DNA of 7,041 nucleotides. Origin: Chloroflexi bacterium UBA4733. Lineage in GTDB: Bacteria > Chloroflexota > UBA4733. Position 1 is the first letter of the stretch. Every line of letters begins with the position of its first letter. Of the stretch, positions 1 to 5,649 are shown one piece after another. The position numbers and the translations under genes are program-made. The notes below the pieces were generated by a model. That model was not told where the DNA came from, made no database searches, and saw only the letters and a program-made list of their open reading frames with translations. The DNA lies in NCBI GenBank assembly GCA_002404055.1, contig DHIZ01000364.1, positions 1,554-8,594 of the forward strand. The letters run 5' to 3'.

Positions 1-46
1 GGGACTCATAAGCCCTTGGTCGGTAGTTCAAATCTACCCGCCGCTA
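1..46 (+). tRNA. tRNA-Met (anticodon CAT), 3' part; 5' end lies outside the window
   Basis: The sequence folds as the 3' 46 bases of a tRNA. The anticodon loop CTCATAA is at 5-11 with anticodon CAT at 7-9. The variable loop is TTGGTC (16-21 with the stem end). The T stem is GGTAG at 22-26 paired with CTACC at 34-38 around the T loop TTCAAAT. The 3' acceptor strand is CGCCGCT at 39-45, followed by discriminator A46. No CCA is encoded, so it would be added after transcription. CAT fits elongator or initiator tRNA-Met, or the tRNA-Ile whose C34 is changed to lysidine. The missing D arm and acceptor 5' strand prevent a firm choice, though initiators usually carry GGG/CCC next to the loop and here A4 faces G12. 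Confidence 0.85.
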
Positions 47-146
47 CTCCTTGGAGTGATCCCTCTCCCTACACATATCGTTGATAAGCGATGTGGTGGT
101 CATGCAGGCAGAGGACCGGGGGCTATGCAAGCCGACACACCGCCCC

Positions 147-175
147 TTGCGCATCCGCGATTCTGCCGCTACCCT
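147..175 (+). promoter_or_regulatory. Possible sigma-70-like promoter for the dehydrogenase-lut operon
   Basis: TTGCGC at 147-152 and TACCCT at 170-175 are separated by 17 bases, and the predicted start of transcription lies about 20 bases before the ribosome binding site at 199-204. Only the TTG of the -35 and the TA...T of the -10 match consensus, so this is a weak match chosen mainly for its position. The remaining gap between the tRNA and the operon (47-146) shows nothing else I can support. Confidence 0.22.
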
Positions 176-210
176 CCCCGTCACGACAATGCGAAACCAA
201 GGAGCGATGG

Positions 211-1185
211 ATGATGACTGAGATAGCAGGCTTCCGGCGGGCGGCGGTGCTGGGGACCGGCCAGATGGGACCGGGCATTGCCATGGTGCTGGCGCACGGC
301 GGGCTGGAGACGGTGCTGGTCAGCCGGTCGGCAGTCGCCGCCGAAGCCGGGTTGCGACAGGCCCGTGCCATGCTGCAGTTCTGGCGGGAGCGCGATCTCA
401 CCGGCGACGCCGAGGTGCGGGCCACGCTGGGCCGGCTGACGGCCACCAGTTCACGCGCGGCAGCAGTGCAGGATGCCGATCTGGTGATCGAATCGGTGCT
501 GGAAGACCTGACCATAAAGCGGGAGTTGTTTGCGGTACTGGAGCGGGAAACCCTCCCCAATGCCCTACTCTGCACCAACACTTCAGGTCTGCGCATCACC
601 GACATCGCGGCGAACATGCAGCGCCCGGAACGCGCCTACACGACGCACTTCTGGAATCCGCCGCACCTGGTGCAGTTGGTGGAGATCATCGTGGGCGAGC
701 GCTCCGACCCTGCCGGCGCTGAACGCTTGCGCAACTTGCTGCGGACCTGCGGCAAACGGCCCGTCGTCGGCCTGAAGGACATGCCAGGCCAACTGGCCAA
801 CCGCCTCCAGCACGCCGTCATCCGGGAAGCGCTGTACATGCTGGAACAGGGCATCGCCTCGGCGGAGGATATCGAGGAGTCGCTGAAGGCCGGCCCTGCC
901 AGCCGCTGGCCCGTGTACGGGCCCTTCGAGCACAACGACATGGTCGGCCTGGAGTTGACGCGGGCCGTCCAGGCGGCAGTCATCCCGTCGCTGGCCGTCA
1001 ACGTTACGCCAGCAGCGATGCTCAGCGAGAAGCTTGCTGCCGGTGAGTTGGGCGTCAAGAGCGGTCAGGGACACTACACCTGGACCCCGGAACGCGCCGC
1101 CGCGGTGCGCCGCCGCCGCGATGAGTTCCTGGTGGAACGGTTGCGGGCAGCGCGGCAACGCGCGGCGGACGAGCCGGCCCCGTGA
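211..1185 (+). CDS. 3-hydroxyacyl-CoA dehydrogenase family protein (NAD-dependent)
   Basis: This 324-residue protein has the two-domain build of 3-hydroxyacyl-CoA dehydrogenases. The N-terminal Rossmann fold carries the NAD motif GTGQMGPGIA (residues 15-24). TNTS (122-125) and HFWNPPH (146-152) form the active site. His146 and Glu158 fit the catalytic dyad, and Asn198 in the ANR motif fits the conserved substrate-site Asn. The C-terminal helical domain includes RWPVYGPFE (232-240) and GVKSGQGHY (281-289). Members oxidise 3-hydroxyacyl-CoAs, but relatives with this single C-terminal domain also act on free acids such as L-gulonate or carnitine. The RWPVYGPFE block also occurs in that type, so the substrate is open. 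The ATG at 211 is preferred because AAGGAG at 199-204 precedes it by six bases; ATG 214 is also possible. The upstream in-frame extension to 91 has no family similarity. Its stop overlaps the next start by four bases (GTGA). Confidence 0.88.
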   Translation: MMTEIAGFRRAAVLGTGQMGPGIAMVLAHGGLETVLVSRSAVAAEAGLRQARAMLQFWRERDLTGDAEVRATLGRLTATSSRAAAVQDADLVIESVLEDLTIKRELFAVLERETLPNALLCTNTSGLRITDIAANMQRPERAYTTHFWNPPHLVQLVEIIVGERSDPAGAERLRNLLRTCGKRPVVGLKDMPGQLANRLQHAVIREALYMLEQGIASAEDIEESLKAGPASRWPVYGPFEHNDMVGLELTRAVQAAVIPSLAVNVTPAAMLSEKLAAGELGVKSGQGHYTWTPERAAAVRRRRDEFLVERLRAARQRAADEPAP

Positions 1186-1778
1186 GCGCCGTCACAATAC
1201 CGGCGCCAGATGTCACGACGTTCGCCCAACTGGCGGAGCAGGCCGGCTGCCGCGTAGCACACTGTCGCGAGGCGGACCTGGAGCAGGCGGGATGGTGGGA
1301 GCAGATGCTCGCCGGCGCTGGGCAGGAGGCCGCCGTCGCTGATCTTCCGGTAGGAGCCATGTCGGGAATTGCAGTCGCCCAATCCCTACACGCTCGCTTT
1401 GCCGGCGCCGACCGTCTGCTCCGTCGGCAAGGCGCGATCTGCACCGGCGATCCCGCCCTGTTGCTGGGTTGCCAGGTGGGCGTGAGCGATTGCGCCCTGG
1501 CGGTGGCGGAAACGGGGTCACTGCTGCTCGTCGGCGCCGAGCCGGCCGACCGCCTGGTGTGGCTGCTGCCGCCACGCTCCGTGCTGCTGGTGGAGACCGA
1601 CAACGTTGTGCCTTCGCTGGATGAGGCGATGGCGTGGCTGCAAGCCCACACGGAGGCCGGCGCAGCGACACTGGTGACGGGGCCGAGTCGCACCTCCGAC
1701 GTGGAACGCGTCCTGACCATCGGTGTGCAAGGACCCCGCGAGGTCATCGTCGTGCTCGTGGACGAGGCGGAGGACTGA
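1182..1778 (+). CDS. lutC: LutC-like LUD-domain protein, lactate utilisation
   Basis: The 198-residue product is a LUD (formerly DUF162) protein of LutC/YkgG type. LutC works with LutA and LutB in oxidation of L-lactate to pyruvate in Bacillus; its exact part in electron transfer is not settled. The family signatures are VGVSDCALAVAETG (residues 99-112), TGPSRTSDVE (166-175) and GVQGPRE (181-187), close to the VGIT.AD.AIAETGT and TGPSRTADIE...GVHGPRE blocks usual here. No Fe-S cysteine motif, signal peptide or membrane segment is present, as expected for a cytoplasmic subunit. The GTG start at 1182 overlaps the stop of the dehydrogenase (GTGA), and the stop at 1776-1778 shares one base with the ATG of the lutB-lutA fusion. 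This implies translational coupling of three genes. The length is slightly under the usual 200-240 residues, with a short N-terminal region. Confidence 0.87.
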   Translation: MSAVTIPAPDVTTFAQLAEQAGCRVAHCREADLEQAGWWEQMLAGAGQEAAVADLPVGAMSGIAVAQSLHARFAGADRLLRRQGAICTGDPALLLGCQVGVSDCALAVAETGSLLLVGAEPADRLVWLLPPRSVLLVETDNVVPSLDEAMAWLQAHTEAGAATLVTGPSRTSDVERVLTIGVQGPREVIVVLVDEAED

Positions 1779-3997
1779 TGACGACACCGGACACACCACC
1801 GGTTGCCGAGCCGGCGCCTGATCAGGAGCTGGCTCGGCCCTTTGCCGAACGCTATCGCGCCTCTCTGCACGACACCCGCCAGCAGCGCAACCTGCTCTCA
1901 TTTCAGCAAGCCTGGTCGCGCGACCGCGCTGCCGTCTTCGCCGGTCACGATTTCGAGGCTATGCGAGCGACGCTCAAGGCAACCAAAGCGGACGTCGTCG
2001 ACTCCCTGGAGCAATGGGTAGAAGCCTTCAGCGTTGCCGCCCGGGCCAACGGCGCCGAAGTTCACCGGGCCGTCGATGCCGCTGCTGCCTGCGCCCAGGT
2101 GCTGGCGATCTGCCGACGCCACGGCGCGCGCCAGGTCATCAAGAGCAAAAGCATGGTCAGCGAGGAAGTGGAACTCAACCACTACCTCCAGGTCCACGGC
2201 ATCCAGGCGGTGGAGAGCGACCTCGGCGAATGGCTGGTGCAACTGGCCGGCGAACGCCCTTCCCATATGGTGCTGCCGGTGATTCACAAGAACCGCCAGC
2301 AAGCGGCCGAACTGGTGAGTGCGGCGACCGGCATTGCCGTCAGCGGCGACAATGTCCAGCAGGTCGTACTCACCGCCCGCGATGCCATCCGCACCAAGTT
2401 CAGTACGGCCGGCGTCGGCCTCACCGGCGCCAACGCCTTGATCGCCGAAGACGGCAGCGTGCTGCTGGTCACGAACGAGGGCAACGCCGATCTCACCATC
2501 ACCCTGCCGCCGGTACAGATCGTGCTGGCCGGCATCGAAAAGGTGCTGCCTACCCTGGCCGACGCCGCCCTGCAACTGCGCCTCCTGGCGCGTAGCGCCA
2601 CCGCCCAGCGCATCACCGCCTACAGCACCTTTGTCCGCCGGCCGGCTGCCGGCCATCACCTGCATATCATCCTGGTGGATAACGGCCGCACCGCGCTGCA
2701 GGCCGACGAGCGTTACCGTGATGCCCTGGGCTGCATTCGCTGCGGCGCCTGCGCCGACGCCTGCCCGCCCTTCCAGGTAGTGGGCGGCCACGTCTTCGGC
2801 CACATCTACACCGGCGCGATCGGCCTGGTGGTGACGCCGGCCCACCACGGTCTGGCCGCCGATGCCGGCCCCCAGTCCCTCTGCATCAGTTGCAACGCCT
2901 GCCAGACCGTCTGCCCGGTGGACATCCCCTTGCCGCGCCAGATCCTCGACCGGCGCGCCGAAGTTGCGGAACGCCTCGGCCTGCCGGCGCCGCTCCGGCT
3001 GGGTCTGCAACTCTTCGCCCGTCCCCGGCTATTTGACCGCCTCAGCCGGCTGGCGGCGCTGGCCGTGCAGCCCTGGAGCGGCGGCGCGCCCTGGCTGGAT
3101 CCTCCCCAGTTGTTCCAACAGATTCCCTTTGTGGGGGCCGAAACCTCCTGGCGCAGTGTGCCGGCGCCCGTGCGCCGTCCCTACCGCGACACGGTCCCGC
3201 CGGCGCCGGCCGCCGTTCCGGTGGCGTACACGCTGCGCCAACTCCCCTCCCGCGTCACCGGCAAGACGGTAGCGCTCTTCGCCCAGTGCCTGACCGACCG
3301 CCTCTGGCCGGAGCAAGCCCGCGCCGTGCAACAGGTCCTGCAAGCGCTCGGCTGCCGCGTCGTCTTCCCGGCGCAGCAGCACTGTTGCGGCTTGCCGGCC
3401 CTGGATGGCGGCGACGAAGCGGCGGCGCGCAGCATGGCTCGCCAGACGATCACGGCGCTGGAACAAGTCGAGGCCGATTACGTTGTCAGCGGCGCTTCCA
3501 GTTGCGTGGCCGCCATCCTCCACGACTATCCCCACCTGCTGCGCGCCGAGCCGGCCTGGGCCGAGCGTGCCGGCCGTCTGGCCGCCCGCACCGTCACCTT
3601 CACGCAACTTCTGGGCGAACTGGCCGGCTTACCGGCCGGCGCGCTGGACGACGGGCAAGCAACAACCGTCACCTACCACGACTTCTGCCAGGGCCGCAAC
3701 GTGCTTCACCAGACCGAAGCGCCCCGCCACATCCTGCGCGATCTGCTGGGCTGCCAGGTGGTCGAACTGCCGGAAGCAGTCTGCTGTGGCTTCGGCGGCT
3801 CGCGCTCCGTCATCTATCCGGCGGTAGCCGCCGCCATCGCCGAGCGCAAGCTGACGGCGATAGCGAGCACCGGCGCTTCAATCGTCGTCACCGACAACCC
3901 CGGCTGCATCGCCCACCTCCGCGCCATCCTCCGCAAGCGCGGCTCACCGTTGCAGGTGCTGCACATCGCGGAAGTGGTAGCAGCGCGGCTGGGGTGA
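1778..3997 (+). CDS. lutBA: LutB-LutA fusion: LUD, two 4Fe-4S clusters and CCG domain
   Basis: One 739-residue polypeptide contains what are normally two lactate-oxidation proteins. Residues about 60-305 are the LUD domain of LutB, with GVGLTGANALIAEDGS (212-227) and VTNEGN (231-236). A di-cluster ferredoxin unit follows: C319, C322, C325, C329 in CIRCGACADACP, then C369, C372, C375, C379 in CISCNACQTVCP. The LutB tail runs to about 470. After a Pro/Ala-rich linker (about 472-482), residues 497-739 match LutA, with C504, C536-C537 (HCCGLP) and C576, then C637, C669-C670 (VCCGFGGS) and C710. These are the two Cx31CC repeats of CCG domains that bind non-cubane Fe-S clusters in HdrB-type proteins. 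The product is therefore probably an electron-transfer enzyme oxidising L-lactate or a similar 2-hydroxy acid, probably with the LutC encoded just upstream. ATG 1778 is chosen for its TGATG overlap; the open frame back to 1634 lies inside lutC. There is no frameshift, and both halves are full length. Confidence 0.9.
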   Translation: MTTPDTPPVAEPAPDQELARPFAERYRASLHDTRQQRNLLSFQQAWSRDRAAVFAGHDFEAMRATLKATKADVVDSLEQWVEAFSVAARANGAEVHRAVDAAAACAQVLAICRRHGARQVIKSKSMVSEEVELNHYLQVHGIQAVESDLGEWLVQLAGERPSHMVLPVIHKNRQQAAELVSAATGIAVSGDNVQQVVLTARDAIRTKFSTAGVGLTGANALIAEDGSVLLVTNEGNADLTITLPPVQIVLAGIEKVLPTLADAALQLRLLARSATAQRITAYSTFVRRPAAGHHLHIILVDNGRTALQADERYRDALGCIRCGACADACPPFQVVGGHVFGHIYTGAIGLVVTPAHHGLAADAGPQSLCISCNACQTVCPVDIPLPRQILDRRAEVAERLGLPAPLRLGLQLFARPRLFDRLSRLAALAVQPWSGGAPWLDPPQLFQQIPFVGAETSWRSVPAPVRRPYRDTVPPAPAAVPVAYTLRQLPSRVTGKTVALFAQCLTDRLWPEQARAVQQVLQALGCRVVFPAQQHCCGLPALDGGDEAAARSMARQTITALEQVEADYVVSGASSCVAAILHDYPHLLRAEPAWAERAGRLAARTVTFTQLLGELAGLPAGALDDGQATTVTYHDFCQGRNVLHQTEAPRHILRDLLGCQVVELPEAVCCGFGGSRSVIYPAVAAAIAERKLTAIASTGASIVVTDNPGCIAHLRAILRKRGSPLQVLHIAEVVAARLG

Positions 3998-4022
3998 GCT
4001 GAGCCATATCAATGAGCTCGCC
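3993..4022 (+). terminator. Weak hairpin over the stop of the lut operon
   Basis: GGTGAGCT (3993-4000) can pair with AGCTCGCC (4015-4022), giving eight pairs with one G-U around a 14-base loop. It includes the stop codon of the lutB-lutA fusion and is not followed by a T run, so it is at best a weak or Rho-assisted terminator. It is the only structure I see before the toxin-antitoxin genes. Confidence 0.25.
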
Positions 4023-4048
4023 GCCAACCTGGCGCGTCGAACCTCTCT

Positions 4049-4054
4049 TATACT
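4049..4054 (+). promoter_or_regulatory. Possible -10 box for the toxin-antitoxin pair
   Basis: TATACT at 4049-4054 matches the -10 consensus at five of six bases and stands 34 bases before the GTG start of the antitoxin. No good -35 hexamer is found at 16-18 bases upstream. Just downstream, CTGGAG occurs twice (4057-4062 and 4077-4082), exactly 20 bases apart, the second copy overlapping the ribosome binding site GGAGG. Toxin-antitoxin pairs of this type usually repress their own promoter, so these could be operator half-sites; that is inference. Confidence 0.3.
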
Positions 4055-4088
4055 CACTGGAGCAACACACTCAGCTCTGGAGGTAATC

Positions 4089-4337
4089 GTGAACCGAACT
4101 CCATCCCTTTCCGTTGAACTCCCCGAAGAACTGGCCGACCGGCTTGCCCAACTTGCCATCAGCACCGATCGATCAGTATCCGATTGGATCGTCCAGGCAG
4201 TGGAAGATCTCGTCGCCCTCCAAGACTGGCAGGTCCAGGCCATTCAGGAAGGGATCGCTGCAGCGGAGCGCGGCGAGGTCGTGAGCCACGAGCAGGTGCT
4301 GGCCGAAGTGGCAAACTGGGAGGCACATGCGTCTTGA
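4089..4337 (+). CDS. ParD/CopG-like ribbon-helix-helix antitoxin
   Basis: The 82-residue product has the layout of ParD-type antitoxins. Residues 6-45 form a ribbon-helix-helix DNA-binding domain: a short strand SLSVELP (6-12), a first helix (EELADRLAQLA), a turn at STDRSVSD, and a second helix (WIVQAVEDLVALQ). The acidic C-terminal tail, with AIQEGIAAAERGEVVSHEQV (51-70) and a closing W77, is the usual toxin-binding part. It would neutralise the toxin encoded next and, with it, repress the promoter. The GTG start at 4089 is supported by GGAGG at 4079-4083 with five bases between. Its end overlaps the toxin start by 11 bases, a typical coupled arrangement. The family call rests on the tail pattern and the partner; the exact subfamily is unsettled. 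Confidence 0.85.
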   Translation: MNRTPSLSVELPEELADRLAQLAISTDRSVSDWIVQAVEDLVALQDWQVQAIQEGIAAAERGEVVSHEQVLAEVANWEAHAS

Positions 4338-4623
4338 GTGGGCCATTCCTGCCCTGGACGACCTGCGGCATATCGCCAATCCCAGCAGCCCTGGGGAGCA
4401 GAGCGTTGGCATTCGATACGCGCGCCGCGTCGCTGATGCCGTCACGAATTTGGCGGACCATCCTGGCCTCGGACGCCTCGGACGGGTGAATGACACACGC
4501 GAACTCGTTGTTACGGGAACGCCATTCCTTGTGATGTACAGCGTGGGCGGAGACACAGTGACGGTACTCCGCGTTCTCCACCACGCGCGTCGGTGGCCTT
4601 CGACGTCGGACACCGAAGAATAA
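4327..4623 (+). CDS. ParE/RelE-family toxin
   Basis: This 98-residue protein shows the full ParE/RelE pattern: W5..A8..DL near the N-terminus, a helix ending in LADHPGLGRLGR (42-53), then TRELVV (58-62), PFLVMY (66-71) and the closing strand VTVLRVLHHARRWP (78-91). The P.LGR.GR...TRELVV...PF..Y...VL..LH..R.WP pattern is typical of the ParE branch. ParE toxins poison DNA gyrase and RelE toxins cut mRNA on the ribosome; fold membership alone does not say which applies here. The ATG at 4327 lies inside the antitoxin gene, with GGAGG at 4319-4323 only three bases upstream. The gene is intact, so the pair is probably active. It is followed by a strong palindrome (4630-4655). Confidence 0.87.
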   Translation: MRLEWAIPALDDLRHIANPSSPGEQSVGIRYARRVADAVTNLADHPGLGRLGRVNDTRELVVTGTPFLVMYSVGGDTVTVLRVLHHARRWPSTSDTEE

Positions 4624-4629
4624 CGATAC

Positions 4630-4655
4630 GCGGCCCCTCAGCGCTGAGGGGCCGC
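4630..4655. terminator. Perfect 26-bp palindrome between convergent genes
   Basis: GCGGCCCCTCAGC (4630-4642) is followed directly by its exact reverse complement (4643-4655). The transcript would form an 11-bp stem closed by a GCGC loop. It sits seven bases after the toxin stop and 44 bases past the end of the minus-strand SDR remnant, so a two-way terminator is likely. A second, smaller hairpin follows: CGGTC (4657-4661) with GACCG (4670-4674). Neither has a clear T run on either strand, so termination may need Rho or may not follow the Escherichia coli pattern. Confidence 0.6.
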
Positions 4656-4698
4656 TCGGTCCGTTGGACGACCGTTAGTGCGCCGTACTGCACGGCCG

Positions 4699-5028
4699 TT
4701 ACTGCATGTAGTTGCCGCCGTTGACGCAGAGCGTCTGGCCGATAATGAAGCTTGCTTCCGGGCTGCAGAGGAAGGCCACAGCCGCCGCAACCGCTTGCAC
4801 GATCAGCGCTTTGCGTCCGAGACTGCGCACGCGCTCGGCCACCTTCTCTGCCTCCTGGGGCGAATCGCGATGGTTGATGACCACGTCGGCCCCGGCCTGG
4901 GCCAGCCGCACGGCGATGGCGCGCCCAATGCCGCGGGACGAGCCGGTGACGAGGGCAACGCGATCGAGCAGAATTTCGTTTGTGCGGACCGGCAGTTGCG
5001 CCTCCAGCACATGTTCGCTCTCGGGCAT
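4699..5028 (-). pseudogene. Short-chain dehydrogenase/reductase with catalytic middle deleted
   Basis: Only the two ends of an SDR enzyme of the FabG type are present, joined in frame. Residues about 22-79 are the N-terminal Rossmann unit, with the nucleotide motif VTGSSRGIG (27-35) and the following strand VVINHR (49-54). The sequence then passes directly from KALIVQA (73-79) to VAAAVAFLCSP (80-90), IIGQTLCVNGG (95-105) and the end. In a normal SDR of about 250 residues, some 130 residues lie between these blocks, including the NAG motif and the Ser and YxxxK catalytic residues. All are missing, so the product of about 109 residues cannot work as an SDR. The ATG at 5028 is preferred over 5046 or 5037 because AAAGG lies nine bases upstream of it. 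The frame is still open, so a short product may be made. An assembly or natural deletion is the likely cause. Confidence 0.82.
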
Positions 5029-5152
5029 GGACAGCATCCTTTCCATTGATGGGCCAGTTTACAGTGGGGCACAGGATGCCGCTATGTGTCCGCCGTCGGC
5101 ACGCAGCAGGAGGATGGTACCAGCGATTTGCCCGTCAGCCGTGGCGCCTCGC

Positions 5153-5497
5153 CTACTCCGTCGCCCCTTTGCGAAAGACTGTGGCGGCCGTGTTGCGCAG
5201 GAAGAGGGCGGCGCCGGCCTTCAGCATCCGCTGGGTATCCGTCGCCGGCCCTACCTGGGGATTCTGCACGGCGTAACGCGAGCGTGGGAAGAAGGCGTCG
5301 ACCTGGGCTCGTCCCGCCGCAATGGCTGTCGCCTCGTCGGGAGCCTCACAGGTGGTGCTGATCTCCGCGTTGCGGCGGTCTTTCACGATCGTGTACGTGT
5401 GCTGTGGCGAGTCCTGCTGCCAGCGCTCCAGGTCGCGCCGGTCCCACGGTGTGTCGGGCCAGGGCTCAACCAGGAAGGTCATCGTCCACGTCATCAT
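5153..5497 (-). CDS. Hypothetical protein, 114 residues
   Basis: I do not recognise this protein. It is rich in charged and aromatic residues in its first half (WTMTFLVEPWPDTPWDRRDL, 4-23), with a probable strand-strand-helix stretch: TYTIVKDR (34-41), NAEISTTCEAP (43-53), and the Ala-rich helix DEATAIAAGRAQVDAFF (54-70). The last third (LKAGAALFLRNTAATVF) is a mildly hydrophobic helix, too short and charged for a sure membrane segment. No signal peptide or metal motif is seen, and C50 is the only cysteine. A small cytoplasmic alpha/beta protein is likely. The start at 5497 (or the adjacent ATG at 5494) follows AAGGGG by nine bases, and a plausible promoter lies just upstream. Codon composition fits the neighbours. 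It is divergent from the aldo/keto reductase and 124 bases upstream of the SDR remnant. Confidence 0.65.
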   Translation of the reverse strand: MMTWTMTFLVEPWPDTPWDRRDLERWQQDSPQHTYTIVKDRRNAEISTTCEAPDEATAIAAGRAQVDAFFPRSRYAVQNPQVGPATDTQRMLKAGAALFLRNTAATVFRKGATE

Positions 5498-5528
5498 TGT
5501 GTGTTTCCCCTTTTCCCCAGCGTACCCG

Positions 5529-5555
5529 ATTATGCCGCTGTGCGCCGTTGGTCAC
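5529..5555 (-). promoter_or_regulatory. Possible promoter of the minus-strand hypothetical gene
   Basis: Read on the minus strand, GTGACC (5555-5550) and CATAAT (5534-5529) are 15 bases apart. CATAAT matches the -10 consensus at five of six positions and GTGACC matches the -35 at four. The spacer is shorter than the usual 16-18. The start of transcription would fall about 25 bases before the ATG at 5497, with the AAGGGG ribosome site in the leader. The site and the reductase start share a 152-base divergent gap. Confidence 0.38.
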
Positions 5556-5600
5556 CTGTACCTCCACTGCCGCCTTGCTGCGCTGCGCCGCAGAGTGCGC

Positions 5601-5606
5601 TATGAT
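5601..5606 (+). promoter_or_regulatory. Possible -10 box of the aldo/keto reductase gene
   Basis: TATGAT at 5601-5606 matches five of six -10 positions and stands 43 bases before the ATG at 5650. The best -35-like hexamer, TTGCTG at 5575-5580, is 20 bases away, which is longer than normal. The ribosome site AGGGA at 5636-5640 lies nine bases before the start. Confidence 0.25.
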
Positions 5607-5649
5607 CCTGCGATATTGATCAACAGTGCAGCAATAGGGACAGTGAGCA

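Noticed and set aside
46..57. Terminator hairpin just after the tRNA (ACTCC with GGAGT)
   Set aside because: Only five pairs with a two-base loop and no T run.
91..210. Forty-residue N-terminal extension of the dehydrogenase
   Set aside because: It has no family similarity and no ribosome site; ATG 211 has AAGGAG at a proper distance and starts just before the Rossmann motif.
1634..1777. Upstream extension of the lutB-lutA fusion
   Set aside because: It lies wholly inside lutC in another frame; ATG 1778 gives the usual one-base stop-start overlap.
1898..3010. 370-residue open frame on the minus strand
   Set aside because: It is antisense to the lutB half, with the Gly/Ala/Gln/Arg-rich makeup of a GC-rich shadow frame and no recognisable domain.
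4699..5028. Genuine small SDR-like protein
   Set aside because: The ends match the two termini of a full-length SDR and the catalytic residues are all missing, so a deleted gene is the simpler reading, though a kept short product is not excluded.
4712..5605. 297-residue open frame on the plus strand
   Set aside because: It runs antisense to the SDR remnant and the hypothetical gene, with low-complexity Arg/Pro/Ser composition and no family motif.
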